Both the position numbers and the translations under genes were made by a program. The notes below the pieces were generated by a model. The model had not been told where the DNA came from and did no database searches. It was given only the letters and a program-made list of their open reading frames with translations. Positions 42,222 to 52,208 of a stretch of DNA of 64,000 nt are shown piece after piece (within the stretch, counting starts at the first letter, position 1; each line of letters begins with the position of its first letter). Source of the DNA: Chitinophaga sp. LS1 (lineage in GTDB: Bacteria > Bacteroidota > Bacteroidia > Chitinophagales > Chitinophagaceae); contig NZ_CP128362.1 of assembly GCF_034274695.1 (NCBI RefSeq), positions 8,062,501 to 8,126,500 of the forward strand. The letters run 5' to 3'.

Positions 42222-43625
42222 ATGAAGAATCGAAATTATGCTGTACAATATTTACGGCAATTTATTGACTTTACCATACTGGGAGCGGCATTTGTACTTA
42301 CCAGATACTATATCAGTACCAAGGGGGGGATGATATTTACTCCCCTGGATTGGATACTGCTTAGTATCAGTATCAGCACCTGGATCGCGCTCGGCTCGTC
42401 TCTCCGGTTGTATGATGAATATGATAAGGTTAACTCGTTTTCATTTGAATTTGTAGCTGTATTGAAAAATGTATTGTTACAATCATGCGTACTCACCTTC
42501 CTGTTTTTTTATCTCTTCAAAAACTATAGCTACCCACGCACCTTTACGTTATTGTATTCCACATATGTATTTGCGGGTGTATTGTTCACAAGATATGCAG
42601 TAAAGAAAACCTTGCTGAAACTCCGCAATCAGCGGCATCGCAAAAAAAATGTTCTGATCGTAGGCACTGGCGAAACTGGTATCGACTTTTATCACACTAT
42701 TACCAATAACGGTCATTTCGGTTATAACTGTATCGGTTTTGTAGGCGACCAGGCGCAAACACAGTTACATGGGCAATACCTGGGCAATCTCTCTGAACTG
42801 ACCAATATACTGGAAGCAAATGAAATAGACGATGTGATCGTTGCCCTGCCGGAATATGCCAGGGACCAGACGGAAAGCATTATTGTAGCCAGTGAACGCG
42901 CCGCAAAAAATGTGAAGATCATTCCCAATGTACACCAGTATTGTTCCCCTACGGTGAGTATGAACCTGTTGGGATCTTTTCCACTGGTAAACATCCGTTC
43001 CTGTCCGCTGGATGATCCGGCATTACAAAGAATAAAGCGGGGGTTTGATATCGCATTTACGCTCGTACTTTTCACTGCTTTCAGCTGGTTGTTCCTGCTG
43101 ATTGCGGCGCTCATCAAACTGACTTCAAAAGGTCCGGTATTTTTCAAACAGGAAAGGTGGGGGCTGAAAAATAAAAAGATCACCTGCTATAAGTTCCGTT
43201 CCATGATCGTACAGACCAGTGAAGTGGATGCGAACGGCATGTTCCTGCAGGCAACCCGCAATGACAGCCGTGTTACTTCAATAGGCAGGTTCCTGCGTAA
43301 AACCAATCTTGATGAATTGCCACAGTTTTTCAATGTGCTGTTGGGCAACATGTCATTTGTAGGTCCGCGTCCACATGCCACTCCCCTGCATATAGAATCA
43401 AGGGAAACGGTGCAACACTATATGCGCAGGCAGATGGTAAAACCGGGCATCACAGGATGGGCACAGGTAAATGGTTGCAGGGGTGAAACCAGCCAGTCAG
43501 GTATGATGCAGAAAAGAGTAGACTACGATATCTGGTATATTGAAAATTACAGCTTCTGGCTGGATTGCCAGATCATATTCCAGACAATGGTGAACATGAT
43601 AAAAGGGGATAAGAACGCTTATTAA
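42222..43625 (+). CDS. Polyprenyl-phosphate sugar phosphotransferase (WcaJ-like initiating enzyme)
   Basis: From the ATG at 42222 the product is 467 residues (a GTG two codons earlier is possible). The first 140 residues hold four or five membrane helices. A nucleotide-binding-like domain ([16 protein letters not shown]) follows. The C-terminal catalytic domain has [40 protein letters not shown] and [16 protein letters not shown]. This enzyme transfers a hexose-1-phosphate to undecaprenyl phosphate and starts repeat-unit synthesis. Its separate upstream gap may hold its own promoter (TAATCTTG near 42208 differs from the -7 consensus at one position). Confidence 0.93.
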   Translation: MKNRNYAVQYLRQFIDFTILGAAFVLTRYYISTKGGMIFTPLDWILLSISISTWIALGSSLRLYDEYDKVNSFSFEFVAVLKNVLLQSCVLTFLFFYLFKNYSYPRTFTLLYSTYVFAGVLFTRYAVKKTLLKLRNQRHRKKNVLIVGTGETGIDFYHTITNNGHFGYNCIGFVGDQAQTQLHGQYLGNLSELTNILEANEIDDVIVALPEYARDQTESIIVASERAAKNVKIIPNVHQYCSPTVSMNLLGSFPLVNIRSCPLDDPALQRIKRGFDIAFTLVLFTAFSWLFLLIAALIKLTSKGPVFFKQERWGLKNKKITCYKFRSMIVQTSEVDANGMFLQATRNDSRVTSIGRFLRKTNLDELPQFFNVLLGNMSFVGPRPHATPLHIESRETVQHYMRRQMVKPGITGWAQVNGCRGETSQSGMMQKRVDYDIWYIENYSFWLDCQIIFQTMVNMIKGDKNAY

Positions 43626-43629
43626 GAAT

Positions 43630-44865
43630 ATGTCCGAACGATTATTACTGATTACAGGCAACTATAGTCCTGAGCCAACGGGAATTGGAAAATACAATGG
43701 GGAAATGATACAATGGCTGGCAGATAAAGGTTACGATTGTACTGTCATTACTACTTATCCTTATTACCCACACTGGAAGATACAGCCTCCTTATGAACAG
43801 CAGGGATGCTGGTATAAAAAGGAAGTACACGGGAGGCTCACTGTTTATCGCTGTCCTCAGTATATACCGGCAGCGCCATCAGGTATGAAACGTATATTGA
43901 TGGATGCGACCTTTTTTATCGCTGCGTTCTTTCGGTTATTCACATTGTTGTTTACCACGAAATTCGATGTGGTCATGGTGGTCGTACCCCCGTTCCATTT
44001 AGGCTTTCTGGGCCTGTTGTACAAGTGGATCAGGGGGGCGCGGCTGCTCTATCACATACAGGACATGCAGATAGAAGCAGCCCGTGACCTACAGATGATC
44101 CGTTCCAGATGGCTGATCAATACCTTGTTCCGCATGGAGCGTTTTATACTCCGCAGGGCAGACCTGGTAAGCAGTATTTCGGAGGGTATGATGCGGAAGA
44201 TTGCGGCCAAATCAGGCAGGGACATCTTCTTTTTCCCAAATTGGGTAGCCATCAGTCATTTCTTTCCCATCACAGAGAAAGCGATTCTCAAAGCAGATTT
44301 TGGCTTCCATGCGCAGGATAAAGTGATACTATATTCAGGTGCTATTGGCGAGAAACAGGGGTTGGAATCCATACTGGAAGTAGCCGGCGCTATGCAGACA
44401 GATACCCGGCTGAAGTTCCTGATCTGCGGGGCAGGCCCCTATAAAACAACTTTGGAAAACAAGGCGCAGGCCATGTCTTTGCACAATGTGATCTTCTACC
44501 CTACCCAGCCTTCTTCGCAATTCAACCGGTTCCTGAATATGGCAGACATTCACCTGGTAATACAAAAAGCCAATACCGCCGACCTGGTGATGCCAAGTAA
44601 GCTCACTACGATACTGGCAGTAGAAGGATTAGCATTGATCACGGCCAATGAAGGTACCAGTCTGTACGAGCTGGTAAGGACAAATGAAATGGGTATAGTG
44701 GTGCAGGCAGAAAACCAGCAGGCGCTGTATGAGGGATTGCTACAGGCTATAAACGAAGATTCCGGACACATCACCAGTCGTGCTGGAGACTATGCCCGGA
44801 ACTTTCTCGCTATAGATTCGATTATGACAAGCTTTGAACAGACAGCGATTAAGGCTGCCAGATAA
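43630..44865 (+). CDS. Glycosyltransferase, WcaI-like (GT4)
   Basis: The 411-residue protein begins RLLLITGNYSPEPTGIGKYN and continues VITTYPYYPHWKIQPPY, the opening typical of colanic acid transferase WcaI. The C-terminal GT-B half shows LYSGAIGEKQGLESILEVAG, FLICGAGPYK and the donor-site region VMPSKLTTILAVEGLALIT. It follows the initiating enzyme by 4 bases, suggesting an early sugar addition. Its last 17 bases overlap the convergent lipoprotein gene on the other strand. Confidence 0.9.
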   Translation: MSERLLLITGNYSPEPTGIGKYNGEMIQWLADKGYDCTVITTYPYYPHWKIQPPYEQQGCWYKKEVHGRLTVYRCPQYIPAAPSGMKRILMDATFFIAAFFRLFTLLFTTKFDVVMVVVPPFHLGFLGLLYKWIRGARLLYHIQDMQIEAARDLQMIRSRWLINTLFRMERFILRRADLVSSISEGMMRKIAAKSGRDIFFFPNWVAISHFFPITEKAILKADFGFHAQDKVILYSGAIGEKQGLESILEVAGAMQTDTRLKFLICGAGPYKTTLENKAQAMSLHNVIFYPTQPSSQFNRFLNMADIHLVIQKANTADLVMPSKLTTILAVEGLALITANEGTSLYELVRTNEMGIVVQAENQQALYEGLLQAINEDSGHITSRAGDYARNFLAIDSIMTSFEQTAIKAAR

Positions 44866-45580
44866 TGCGTGCACCACCTTTTACATCGCCGCTGTATTCA
44901 GTGGAATTGAATATCACACTGCAGAAGCTGATAGTGGTTACGTTATTATCAATAGATACATAAACAGATCCTGATGATGTATCTGTGGTCCATGGAGCAG
45001 TAGTGATCGCCTTGGCCGTCAGTCTGCAATAGCCTGAAGGCAGTGAAGAACTGGATTTCTGGATAGAATAGATACCTTCAGCAGGAGGCTGATTGTTGGG
45101 GAATTCTACAGTAATAGTAGCATTCCCGTTTGTAGCAGTAACTACGTAATCGCTGGTACCAGTAGTCCCTACTACCTTATTGAAGGAGAGGTCAACCACA
45201 CCTTGCAGGGTAGCCTGGTTACTATCCAGACCACAGGCGTTTGTAGGGCCAGTGACAACGATAGTATCAGAATTGCCGGTGTAGGTACAGCCACCTGTGG
45301 TAGTTACAGTTACTGAATACACATATTTTCCTCTGGTAGGAGCAGAGATCTTAGGTGCCGCATCTGTTGATGTATACCCATTGGGGCCGGACCAGACATA
45401 GGATTGAACGGCACTTACACCAGAACTGGAGAGCGTGAGCGTTTCATTGTTACCAATGGGACCATTGCTTTTGACTTTGGGCTTAAGGCCTGTATCGCAG
45501 GCGGCTCCGCCTTTGGAACATCCTGTTAGCGCGCTGATCCATCCTAAGATTAATACGATAAATATAGATTTATACTGCAT
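44849..45580 (-). CDS. PKD-like lipoprotein
   Basis: From the ATG at 45580 the product is 243 residues with a lipoprotein signal FIVLILGWISALTGC (Cys21). The frame is open 27 codons further upstream, but that extension would bury the signal. The mature part contains an Ig/PKD-like domain with SYVWSGPNGYTSTDAAPKIS and GKYVYSVTVTTTGGCTY, followed by a second beta-rich domain of the kind seen in Bacteroidota surface lipoproteins. It is tail-to-tail with the WcaI-like gene and lies alone between that gene and the GH2 gene. Function is unknown; surface or polysaccharide binding is possible. Confidence 0.75.
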   Translation of the reverse strand: MQYKSIFIVLILGWISALTGCSKGGAACDTGLKPKVKSNGPIGNNETLTLSSSGVSAVQSYVWSGPNGYTSTDAAPKISAPTRGKYVYSVTVTTTGGCTYTGNSDTIVVTGPTNACGLDSNQATLQGVVDLSFNKVVGTTGTSDYVVTATNGNATITVEFPNNQPPAEGIYSIQKSSSSLPSGYCRLTAKAITTAPWTTDTSSGSVYVSIDNNVTTISFCSVIFNSTEYSGDVKGGARIIWQP

Positions 45581-46015
45581 TGCCAAATATTCATCAATAC
45601 GAAATAATATTATATGCTTTACTGCCGTTAATATGTAACCAATAGCTCCAGCGTCGTACAAAATGTTCCATTTTTACTACCGCACATAGCTCTTCCAGCA
45701 AGAACAACCCTCGTTGCTTTGGCATCATATTGGATAAAAGGATGTAAATCGGAAATAAATATAGTAAATACTTTAGTTATTAGTATTTTTTAATATTAAT
45801 AATATATGAACAGATACGGGTTTAGGTGCGTTAAAAAGATTAAAATTATATCAGTATCAAGGGGTTGGAGGGCATATATTATATAGGTAAAAAAAATTAA
45901 AAAAGTCAAAATTTAATAGAGAATTTAACATTTTAGATGAAAAATGGCTGTTTTCCGGGAGAGTTGGGCATAGATGATAATGGGGGGTTTAAAATGACTT
46001 GTGTGGATAATTTTC

Positions 46016-46059
46016 AAAAAAAAATCGCTTTTACCTGACGGTAAAAGCGATTTTTTTTT
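46016..46059. terminator. Strong bidirectional terminator downstream of the GH2 gene
   Basis: A perfect 20-base-pair stem, with core ATCGCTTTTACC paired to GGTAAAAGCGAT, closes a TGAC tetraloop, with A-runs and T-runs on both sides. It lies about 56 bases after the GH2 stop codon (minus strand). The rest of the gap 45581-46115 is AT-rich and holds no recognisable gene; it should contain the lipoprotein promoter. Confidence 0.92.
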
Positions 46060-46115
46060 GTCCGGGCCTGCGGCCGGCTAATAAAAATGAGACTGGACTA
46101 TAATTGAGGGCCAGA

Positions 46116-48740
46116 TTATTTTATTTCAATTACTTGTTCTGCCAGGTTCCAGCCGCTCACAGTTACCTGTGCTTTGCCGCTTTTACCAATTGCATCACCA
46201 CTGATAATCACTACTTTCTCTTCTCCAGGCACTACTGATACATAGTTATCATTGTAGAACACAGGCAGAATTCTCTTCTTTGTCTGTGCATCTACCAGTG
46301 ATACCCTGTTAAAGAATGCCAGCGGACCACCTTTAGGGTTGCTGATCTTCACATGGATATCATTGCCTGATTTAGTTGCCGTGATCTGTGGTTTAGCAGC
46401 CTGCATGTTCTGCAGACCGGAGTAGTTGCCTTTTGCATCAGGGAACCAGTACAGGTTATCATCCATCACAGTTTTATCAGCTTTGATGAGGCGTACTGCC
46501 AGGAACACACCTTCCTTCTCTCCCAGCTTATCCAGGAAAGCTTTGATGTTCATGATCTTCTGTACATTGGATGGACCGATTTCAGAGAACACCTGTGTGA
46601 TCAGCGTATCATGACCTTTCATATCATATGCTTTCAGTTGCAGCATGATGTCGTGATAGTAATCGAAAGTATTGTTTACAATGAATACTGTACCATCGGT
46701 TGGATTGATCATACCATGTACAGGTGTAGCACCGGCTCTGTTACCATACAGACAGGCGTTTGGATCCAGGTAGTAATCGTAGTGCTGTCCACGTAATGCA
46801 GTCCATGGGTTCTGTGTTTTCCAGATGATCACACCTGTGTACCAATCCCACATATGAGAACTGAAACCTTCCATCAGGCCACGGTACTGATCATAGTTTA
46901 CCAGCTGTGCCTTGTTCGTCCAGTCCCTGATATCTTTGGGTTTACCATATACATCCAGTGAATTGAAGTAAGGAATGTATTTGTGATAATCCCATACTGA
47001 ATCAACACCACCAGGTTTATTTTCAGGACCTACCAGGTTTTCTTTTGGTATAAAGCGTTCCAGTGATTCCAGGTCGCCTACGCCAACAGAGCCTACTTCG
47101 GAGTTGAACGGCCAGGTTCTTTCATTCCAGAATACATTCAGCGGCTGCCAGTTGTAAGGGCCGTCACCATTGCCACCCAGCATGTTGTAAGACATACTAT
47201 CGGTGTTGGAATAATGGAAGAAGTAACGTGTACCATCCAGTTTAGGCATAATGCTGTCTGCCAGCACATCGAAGATATCTGTAGGAGGGGTAATTTCATT
47301 ACCACCACACCAGAATGCCAGGGAAGCGTGGTTACGCAGTAGTTTTACCTGGTCCGCAGCGGAGTTGATCCACAGGCGGTGATCATCAGGATATTGTCTG
47401 CGGGTCCACTGGTCTTCTTTCTTCATTGGGTCTACCCAACGACCGTTACAGTCGCCGCTCATCCAGAAGTCCTGGAATACCAGCATACCGTATTTATCAC
47501 AAGCCTGGAAGAACTCAGGCCTTTCGGTGAGACTACCACCCCATATACGGATCAGGTTCAGGTTCATGTCGCGGTGGAAACGAACTTCTGCATCGTAACG
47601 CTCGTTGGTGAAGCGGAACATTGCATCGGAAGTGATCCAGTTACCACCCTTGATGAAGATATTCTGACCATTTACAGAGATCTCACGGCTTCTGGTGTGC
47701 GCATTCCAGAAAGTACGGATTTCGCGTACACCTACAGTGATTTCTTGAGTATCGTCTACTTTGGTATTTTCTACAAACTCTACCTTGCTCTGGTACAGGT
47801 TCTGCGGGCCATAACCGGCAGGCCACCAGAGTTTAGGATCTTTCAGTTCCAGGTCGGGCAGTTGTACTTCGGTATGTGCTTTTGGCGCCAGCGTTACTTT
47901 GCTGCTCACGGTCACACCACCAATGGTATAACGCAGGGTACCTGCAATGGTTTTTGCAGTAGCGTTATCCAGTTCTGCGCTTACCTTGATTGTAGCAGGG
48001 GCCTGCTTGCCTTCCGGCCATCTTGGACCTGGTACATTGGTTACCACGTGTGGGTTGCTGATGTTCACAGCACCTGTTTTTTCGATGGTCACCTTGTCCC
48101 ATATGCCGGTATTACGATCGCGCATGGGCTGAATCCAGTCCCAACCCGCGGTGTACTGAGGGCCTACGTTTTTTGCAATCGTACCATCGCCACCCTGGCC
48201 ACCATTAGGATTACCAATATTGACAGGTGGATATACGATTACCGCCAGGCGGTTTTTGCCATCCTTTGCGAGGAAGGAAGTAATGTTGTAAGAATGACGG
48301 ATGTAGGTACCGTAGTGGGTAGTCGCGTTCAGGCGGTGACCGTTCAGGTAGATATCGCAACCGTCGTTTACGCCTCTGAAGTGCAGCCAAACCTGGCCGT
48401 CAGCAGCAGGAGTCGCTTCTGAGAAGTCTTTTACGAACCAGTAAGTATAATGATCGCGCCCTGTGGTATAGATATCAGGTATACGTTCATTATTCATTCC
48501 ATAGAAAGGATCTGGAACAAGTTTGTTGTTCAGTAACGTCGTTAAGACGGTACCCGGCACAGTAGCTGGTAACCAGCCTTTGAGCCCATAGGCAGGTGTT
48601 GACAGTGCTTCGCCCTTTACAGTGACGTCGGATACATTTGCACATTCCCAGCCACTATTAAGTTCATATTGGCTTTGCGCCATCAATTGTAAAAAGGGTG
48701 CCAGTAAGAGACCTGTCACATTCAGTAGTTTCCGGACCAT
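46116..48740 (-). CDS. Secreted glycoside hydrolase family 2 (exo-glucosaminidase or beta-mannosidase type)
   Basis: From the ATG at 48740 the product is 874 residues with a Sec signal (VTGLLLAPFLQLMAQ). The GH2 layout is complete: a sugar-binding jelly roll (about 25-200, with GWLPATVPGTVLTTLL and WLHFRGVNDGCDIYLNG), an Ig-like domain, a TIM barrel with the acid/base block SLAFWCGGNE (E482) and a likely nucleophile in NSEVG (E548), and C-terminal beta domains. Spacing and N-terminal text resemble exo-beta-glucosaminidases (CsxA-like) and mannosylglycoprotein beta-mannosidases; the two cannot be separated by eye. A perfect promoter lies upstream. Periplasmic processing of chitosan-like or mannose-containing oligosaccharides is the likely role. 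Confidence 0.87.
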   Translation of the reverse strand: MVRKLLNVTGLLLAPFLQLMAQSQYELNSGWECANVSDVTVKGEALSTPAYGLKGWLPATVPGTVLTTLLNNKLVPDPFYGMNNERIPDIYTTGRDHYTYWFVKDFSEATPAADGQVWLHFRGVNDGCDIYLNGHRLNATTHYGTYIRHSYNITSFLAKDGKNRLAVIVYPPVNIGNPNGGQGGDGTIAKNVGPQYTAGWDWIQPMRDRNTGIWDKVTIEKTGAVNISNPHVVTNVPGPRWPEGKQAPATIKVSAELDNATAKTIAGTLRYTIGGVTVSSKVTLAPKAHTEVQLPDLELKDPKLWWPAGYGPQNLYQSKVEFVENTKVDDTQEITVGVREIRTFWNAHTRSREISVNGQNIFIKGGNWITSDAMFRFTNERYDAEVRFHRDMNLNLIRIWGGSLTERPEFFQACDKYGMLVFQDFWMSGDCNGRWVDPMKKEDQWTRRQYPDDHRLWINSAADQVKLLRNHASLAFWCGGNEITPPTDIFDVLADSIMPKLDGTRYFFHYSNTDSMSYNMLGGNGDGPYNWQPLNVFWNERTWPFNSEVGSVGVGDLESLERFIPKENLVGPENKPGGVDSVWDYHKYIPYFNSLDVYGKPKDIRDWTNKAQLVNYDQYRGLMEGFSSHMWDWYTGVIIWKTQNPWTALRGQHYDYYLDPNACLYGNRAGATPVHGMINPTDGTVFIVNNTFDYYHDIMLQLKAYDMKGHDTLITQVFSEIGPSNVQKIMNIKAFLDKLGEKEGVFLAVRLIKADKTVMDDNLYWFPDAKGNYSGLQNMQAAKPQITATKSGNDIHVKISNPKGGPLAFFNRVSLVDAQTKKRILPVFYNDNYVSVVPGEEKVVIISGDAIGKSGKAQVTVSGWNLAEQVIEIK

Positions 48741-48789
48741 AGTTATGCATGAAAGTTTAGAAGGCAATATTGCCTGTTCACTGTTCTGA

Positions 48790-48820
48790 CAAAAATATAC
48801 GTTGGAATTCCAAAATCAAA
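48790..48820 (-). promoter_or_regulatory. Consensus Bacteroidota promoter of the GH2 gene
   Basis: On the minus strand, TTTG (48817-48820) is followed by a 19-base spacer and TATTTTTG (48790-48797), exactly the TTTG-N19-TAnnTTTG arrangement of the Bacteroidota primary sigma factor. Transcription would begin near 48783, about 40 bases before the ATG at 48740. Confidence 0.85.
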
Positions 48821-48890
48821 ATGATGCTGATTAGTTAGGTCAAATATGAATTACAAAAGGAGAATTACGTATTAGAAAGGGGGGAAATAA

Positions 48891-48918
48891 AAAAGCCCCT
48901 TTGGTTAAAGGAGCTTTT
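48891..48918. terminator. Terminator of the small lipoprotein gene
   Basis: AAAAGCCCCTTT and AAAGGAGCTTTT pair around a GGTT loop with a single mismatch. On the minus strand it is followed by a T-rich tract. It lies 15 bases past the stop codon of the gene at 48933. Confidence 0.8.
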
Positions 48919-48932
48919 AAAATACGTTTTTA

Positions 48933-49337
48933 TTATTCTGCTTGTGAAGCAACTAATACTATTTTAAGATAAAGGTCGCCAGGAGGATCTACTGTTGTAC
49001 CGGTAGCGCCCTGAATTTCAAGATAGAGTACGCCTGGTTTGTAGGTGTATACAATACTGGAACCATTGTACACATCTGGTAAAGCTTCCCAGGTAGTACC
49101 ATCACCGGAAATATATGCTAATACGCCATCAGTCTGGTTTGTACTTTCATTAATTTCAGGCATATTAATCTGTGCATAGTAAGTTTTTGTAGTCTGGTCA
49201 TATTGCCAGGCAGTGGAGGCAACAGATGTCTGAATTGTAATGTTAGGAACCTCTTGTGTGATGTACTCTTTTTTACAGCCAGAAACAAGGGACCCCAGGC
49301 CTAATACCAGTACAGCAAGCAATAATTTAGTTTTCAT
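48933..49337 (-). CDS. Small lipoprotein of unknown function
   Basis: The 134-residue protein has a textbook lipoprotein signal, LLLAVLVLGLGSLVSGC (Cys21), followed by KKEYITQEVPNITIQTSV. The mature region is beta-rich with aromatic strands such as WQYDQTTKTYYAQINMP and no Cys pairs. It resembles short Bacteroidota surface-facing or periplasmic lipoproteins but no family is recognised. It is monocistronic, with a terminator on its 3' side. Confidence 0.8.
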   Translation of the reverse strand: MKTKLLLAVLVLGLGSLVSGCKKEYITQEVPNITIQTSVASTAWQYDQTTKTYYAQINMPEINESTNQTDGVLAYISGDGTTWEALPDVYNGSSIVYTYKPGVLYLEIQGATGTTVDPPGDLYLKIVLVASQAE

Positions 49338-49415
49338 AAATAAGCATGTATTGATTAATTACAGAATAAGGAACATATATCCTAATCTTCAAATACGATG
49401 CCATATTTTGTAGAA

Positions 49416-50858
49416 TTAACTTCCTTCTATTGCTTTCAATGTTTTTTCTGCCTGCTCTTTTACAGCCGGGTTTGCACTTTGCGTCATCGCTACTACCCTT
49501 GCTTTCATCTCTTCGGCTTTGCGTTCTGCCAGTACCTGCAGGAGTGCAATCTGCATAAGCGGTGGTTTATTTTGCAGAGAGATGCCTGCCGTAGAAGCGA
49601 CCATATTACTCCGCATTGTGAGCAAAACATCCCTGATTAAAAAAATCGTACTACTGTCCACGCGATTCATTTCATACACCAGCGCAGCGATCATAGTGGT
49701 ATTGCCTAACATGCCTGCTGCTTTGATAGCTGCCGTTTTTACGACCATATTACTATCGTTCAGTGCTGCCTGTATCACTCTTGTGGCAGTACGCTGACGG
49801 CTCTCGCCAAGCAATAATAGTATGCCTGCTTTCACTTCATCTTTTTCTCTTACTACTCTGTCTATCCAGTAATTGGTATTGGAAGTATTCAGGTTCTTTG
49901 CCGCCATCTTCAATGCTGCTGATCTGAAAGCGGGATCAGGATCTGCAGCGGCATCGCCTAATACCCTGTTGGCATCATTGAACCTCACGGTCACCATGAT
50001 TTGCAGTGCAGCAATCCTGGCAGGCAATTGTGCAGGTGATTTACATTCTTTCAGCAGGCGGGCAGCAATTTTTCTTGCAGGTTCCTGTGGCCAGTTTTCC
50101 GCCATGCGCTGTGCAAATAATATATACGCTGCCGTTGCATTCATGCTGTCGTATACATATCCTGCTCTTGCCGCTGCAGCACGTAACAAAGAATCACTGC
50201 TTTCATTGCCTATGTTGGCAATCGCCATCAAAGCAACCCTGCGTTGACGCAGGTCTTTTGTATTTGCCAGTGCTGTCACCGCATCGAGGCCGCTCAGGTA
50301 ACGGAGTTCTCCGATGGCATTGATCAGCGCTATTTTGCTATTGCCTTTTGCTTTTGATAAGGCATATACCAAAGTTGGTTTCGCCACCGGCCCACCAATT
50401 TGTATCAAGGCCCTTGCTGCAGCATCGCACAATGGCTCCTGCACCAGGTAAGGGGCAATAGTAGCAGCGGCGACGTCATTGCCACATAACTGTAACTGGC
50501 TGATCAGAAAATTTTTGGCGGGGATTGACGGCACCCATTTCAATGCCCTGCACCAGGCTTTTACAGCCGTTTTACGGGCAGAATCCTGCAGGGCGGCAGT
50601 GATATACCTTGTATACGCGGTGAGGGCATATTGCACTCTTATATTCCCGGTCTGCGACATCATCGCGAGTGTAGTCAGTCCCTCTTCTCCCAGCTTTTCC
50701 AGTTGTTTCATGGAGATGTTTTTCAGACTATCGTTGGGTGATGGCATTTCCTGAAGGATCGCATTGATCCGGGTAGCATAGGGAGATGGTTTCCCCTGCC
50801 CAGCTGCATATAGTATAGGGAAGAGGATAAATAATATAATCAGTTTCGAACGCCTCAT
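49416..50858 (-). CDS. Secreted HEAT-repeat protein
   Basis: The 480-residue protein has a Sec signal (KLIILFILFPILYAAGQG) and then helical repeats of about 30 residues throughout. Examples are AVTALANTKDLRQRRVALMA, VIQAALNDSNMVVKTAAIKA and the last one AQSANPAVKEQAEKTLKAI. HEAT repeats usually serve as protein-binding scaffolds. It follows the Gfo/Idh/MocA gene by 9 bases on the same strand, so the two are co-transcribed; similar pairs in Bacteroidota are linked to sugar turnover, but the exact role is unknown. Confidence 0.85.
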   Translation of the reverse strand: MRRSKLIILFILFPILYAAGQGKPSPYATRINAILQEMPSPNDSLKNISMKQLEKLGEEGLTTLAMMSQTGNIRVQYALTAYTRYITAALQDSARKTAVKAWCRALKWVPSIPAKNFLISQLQLCGNDVAAATIAPYLVQEPLCDAAARALIQIGGPVAKPTLVYALSKAKGNSKIALINAIGELRYLSGLDAVTALANTKDLRQRRVALMAIANIGNESSDSLLRAAAARAGYVYDSMNATAAYILFAQRMAENWPQEPARKIAARLLKECKSPAQLPARIAALQIMVTVRFNDANRVLGDAAADPDPAFRSAALKMAAKNLNTSNTNYWIDRVVREKDEVKAGILLLLGESRQRTATRVIQAALNDSNMVVKTAAIKAAGMLGNTTMIAALVYEMNRVDSSTIFLIRDVLLTMRSNMVASTAGISLQNKPPLMQIALLQVLAERKAEEMKARVVAMTQSANPAVKEQAEKTLKAIEGS

Positions 50859-50867
50859 GGTACATGG

Positions 50868-52103
50868 TTATTTCCAGGTGGTGCGCAGGGGCTGGTTCAG
50901 CAACCTGTTTGCACCTTCATCGAACAGGAAAGTTTGTTTTTCAGGATCATATTGGAGAGAGCGGCCCAGCTGAAGGGCGATCTTTCCAATATTGACAAGT
51001 GTACAGGAACGATGTCCGTTTTCTTCGTTTGTCACGAAGGTTTGTCTTTCTTTTACCGCTTTCACAAAATCAGTGATAGCCAGTAGTGGTTCAGGAAAGT
51101 TGGCCAGGCGTTTTTCCAGGTCAGGGATATCTGATCTGAAATCAGCATACAGTTTACCATTGGGTCCGGAAATGAAGGGGGCGTTTGCATCCCGGCCTTC
51201 CGGGTCCAGGATGATCTTGCTGCCATCCTGGTAGGTAAAGGTGATCTTCTGCCAGGTACCTACGGCATCCGGGTGTTGTAACGGTGTTTCCACCTCTACC
51301 TCAATCGGACTGGTTTCATCTTTATCCAACAGGTATTGCACAGGATCGAGGTAATGTTGCCCTGTTTCACCCAGCACGCCTGCTCCATAATCCCAATATC
51401 CACGAAAGTTCTGTATCCGGTTGATATTGTAGGGTTTATAGGGTGCAGGTCCCAACCAGCGGTCATAGTTCAGGGTTGCCGGCACAGGTTGAACCGGCAG
51501 GTTGGTTAAACCGGTATACTCACCAGGCCAGGTAAAACCCGTATGTGGTGCCAGGGTTATGGTGAGCGGCCAACCCAGTAGACCGCTGAAGGTCAGTTTC
51601 TTCAATTTTCTGACAGGAATATTAGTCCCGTAAAAGTTCCCATCTATGCGGTGGTTCATATTGAGCCGGAAGATGCGGCCATAGGTTTGCACGGCATTGA
51701 CCACCTGCTTTCCTTCGGCAATGGAATGGGTCATCGGGGTTTCGCACCAGATGTCCTTCCCTGCGGCGGCGGCTTCCATAGCAATGAGGCCATGCCAGTG
51801 TGGTGGCGTGGCAATATGTACGATGTCGACATCCTTTTGTAAAAGAAGGTGCCGGTAGTCGTCGAAGGTTTTGACTTTTTTGTCTGTGAGGAGTTTACTT
51901 TTATCTACATCACAAATAGCGGTGAGGCGTGTACCGGCGTAGTCTATATGCTGATGGCCGGCGACACCCATACCGATCACACCTTTGGTCAGCTGGTCGC
52001 TGGGGGCAGGGTAGCCACGGCCCAACACATGCCGGGGAATGATAGTAAAGGCAACTACCGTTCCGGCTATATTTTTCAGGAAATCACGTCTATGGTTTGG
52101 CAT
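50868..52103 (-). CDS. Tat-exported Gfo/Idh/MocA family oxidoreductase
   Basis: From the ATG at 52103 the product is 411 residues; an upstream extension of 48 codons has no protein-like character. The N-terminus MPNHRRDFLKNIAGTVVAF is a Tat signal. The Rossmann domain shows KGVIGMGVAGHQHIDYAG, ICDVDKSK and VDIVHIATPPHWHGLIAMEA, followed by the substrate-domain element GKDIWCETPMTHSIAEGKQ. The C-terminus ANRLLNQPLRTTW is typical of the family. Such enzymes bind NAD(P) and act on sugars; some exported members (GH109) are NAD-dependent glycosidases. Which applies here is open. It is divergent from an AraC-type regulator. Confidence 0.87.
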   Translation of the reverse strand: MPNHRRDFLKNIAGTVVAFTIIPRHVLGRGYPAPSDQLTKGVIGMGVAGHQHIDYAGTRLTAICDVDKSKLLTDKKVKTFDDYRHLLLQKDVDIVHIATPPHWHGLIAMEAAAAGKDIWCETPMTHSIAEGKQVVNAVQTYGRIFRLNMNHRIDGNFYGTNIPVRKLKKLTFSGLLGWPLTITLAPHTGFTWPGEYTGLTNLPVQPVPATLNYDRWLGPAPYKPYNINRIQNFRGYWDYGAGVLGETGQHYLDPVQYLLDKDETSPIEVEVETPLQHPDAVGTWQKITFTYQDGSKIILDPEGRDANAPFISGPNGKLYADFRSDIPDLEKRLANFPEPLLAITDFVKAVKERQTFVTNEENGHRSCTLVNIGKIALQLGRSLQYDPEKQTFLFDEGANRLLNQPLRTTWK

Positions 52104-52196
52104 AGGATCTTCTATAATGATCACGAGGGGACAAGATATGCATTTTTTATAAATATAAAGTTTTGGCCTCCTATCTGGAAAAATTTTACTTAAATT

Positions 52197-52208
52197 AGGG
52201 CTAGCCCT
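52197..52208. promoter_or_regulatory. 12-base perfect palindrome between the oxidoreductase and AraC genes
   Basis: AGGGCTAGCCCT is a perfect palindrome in the 126-base divergent region, 22 bases before the ATG of the regulator. Position suggests an operator for self-regulation or for the divergent pair, but no regulator is known to use it. Confidence 0.35.

Noticed and set aside
47379..48422. Plus-strand frame of 347 codons opposite the GH2 gene
   Set aside because: It lies wholly inside a clearly conserved GH2 reading frame on the other strand and shows no recognisable domain.
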